From the NCBI GenBank assembly GCA_021200075.1, contig JAJQGZ010000130.1, positions 1 through 6,436 of the forward strand: a stretch of DNA of 6,436 nt. Reading direction: 5' to 3'. Source of the DNA: Clostridiales bacterium. Lineage in GTDB: Bacteria > Bacillota > Clostridia > Oscillospirales > Acutalibacteraceae. Under the pieces are notes generated by a model that saw only the letters and a list, made by a program, of their open reading frames with translations, did not search any database and was not told the origin of the DNA. Made by a program: the position numbers and the translations under genes. This document shows positions 6,031 through 6,436 of the stretch, in pieces; within the stretch, counting starts at the first letter, position 1; each line of letters starts with the position of its first letter.

Positions 6031-6360
6031 CTAGCATTTGAAGTTTATCATATCAAGCACTCGGTTCATTCCTTCAATTTCTGCTTCAACGCTTTCCTTT
6101 TGCTTCAAAAAAAGCTCTCGTCGCTGCTTATATGTTTCGCTGCCCTGCGAGCACCATTCCATAAATCGCTTAATATCCTTTATTTCAATTCCGGATTTTT
6201 TTAAGCACTCTATCACTCTGATAGTTTCAAGCTCGTTGTCGCCGAATTGCCTTATGCCGGAGTTGCGCTTTATGTTGCGAAAAAGTCCCTCTTTGTCATA
6301 ATACCGCAGGGTGGAAATCGGCAACCCTGTCATTTTTGATACTTCTCCCATTGCGTACAT
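6031..6360 (-). CDS. MerR-family transcriptional regulator, prematurely terminated
   Basis: The 109-aa product begins MYAMGEVSKMTGLP and carries the N-terminal MerR winged helix-turn-helix, including ISTLRYYDKEGLF (about 15-27), SGIRQF and the second-wing helix region LETIRVIECLKKSG. A long helix follows (about 75-105, rich in K, E and Q), which forms the dimer coiled coil in this family. Such regulators bind the overlong spacer of a target promoter and activate by DNA distortion. The lack of Cys clusters argues against a metal sensor of the MerR/CueR type; it resembles the small Clostridia group that controls redox or aldehyde-response genes, but the ligand is unknown. The gene stops at a TAG (6033-6031) where relatives have Trp. 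The start at 6360 is supported by the family N-terminus; the Shine-Dalgarno sequence (GAAGTAAG) is poor. The target is probably its own or a neighbouring promoter beyond the right edge. Confidence 0.85.
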   Translation of the reverse strand: MYAMGEVSKMTGLPISTLRYYDKEGLFRNIKRNSGIRQFGDNELETIRVIECLKKSGIEIKDIKRFMEWCSQGSETYKQRRELFLKQKESVEAEIEGMNRVLDMINFKC

Positions 6361-6402
6361 TTTCTTACTTCACGTTCACAATTTTTTTGAGCCTGTAAAA
6401 TA

Positions 6403-6436
6403 AAGTGTGTAAGTTAGGAAAACAGCTTGCACACTT
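6403..6436. repeat. 11-bp inverted repeat at the right edge (terminator or operator)
   Basis: AAGTGTGTAAG (6403-6413) and CTTGCACACTT (6426-6436) are complementary at 10 of 11 positions (the other is a G-U pair in RNA), with a 12-bp spacer. Read on the - strand, the stem is followed by TATTTTA, as in a weak terminator of a gene entering from the right. Alternatively it is a regulator-binding dyad upstream of merR. TTGCAC at 6427-6432 could also be a + strand -35 of a divergent gene. Confidence 0.5.

Noticed and set aside
5929..6301. Two + strand open frames over the merR region
   Set aside because: They are antisense to a clear MerR protein, have no ribosome binding site and no recognisable product.

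Overview
The window looks like chromosomal DNA from a low-to-moderate GC Firmicute of class Clostridia, probably a gut Oscillospirales/Ruminococcus-type organism. This is inferred from protein character (a PhoU-fused Na+/phosphate symporter, a PhoB/PhoR-like two-component pair, a YlmH S4 protein, a Clostridia-type MerR regulator), AT-rich intergenic DNA, and SD-led genes. There are no rRNA, tRNA, CRISPR or insertion-sequence features, and no gene-free stretch exceeds 300 bases.

Layout. (1) Bases 1-3962 form a probable phosphate operon on the + strand: an AT-rich leader with TTAA-type hexamers spaced 11 bp apart (Pho-box-like), an intact 595-aa Na+/Pi symporter with a C-terminal PhoU domain, an OmpR/PhoB-type response regulator and a PhoR-type histidine kinase whose GTG start directly follows the regulator's stop. 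(2) Bases 3963-5130 form a separate unit: a sigma-A-type promoter whose -35 box overlaps a perfect 11-bp tandem repeat, a leader with possible hairpins, an intact exported or membrane-anchored protein of unknown function (311 aa), and an intrinsic terminator. (3) Bases 5133-5874 hold a broken ylmH. (4) A 12-bp perfect hairpin separates it from a convergent MerR-family regulator on the - strand. (5) The right edge carries an 11-bp inverted repeat.

The most striking property is the distribution of lesions. The symporter and the 311-aa gene read cleanly over about 2.7 kb. The regulator needs one single-base correction, the kinase three, ylmH at least three plus an unlocated start, and merR carries one amber codon at a normally conserved Trp. 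Nearly all the indels lie in homopolymer runs. This is the signature of uncorrected sequencing error, or less likely of recent pseudogenisation. Corrected, each broken gene gives a full-length family member, with one exception: a Gly-to-Ala change in the kinase's ATP-binding G2 box. Any biological claim about frameshifted genes should wait for verification.

How the genes would work together (inference): the kinase senses an envelope or phosphate signal and phosphorylates the regulator, which binds the TTAA repeats to drive the symporter. The PhoU domain on the symporter could report or limit phosphate uptake, closing a feedback loop. I see no clear evidence of a wholly new system. The best leads are this self-contained phosphate module, its two kinds of 11-bp-periodic repeat, and the unrecognised exported protein.
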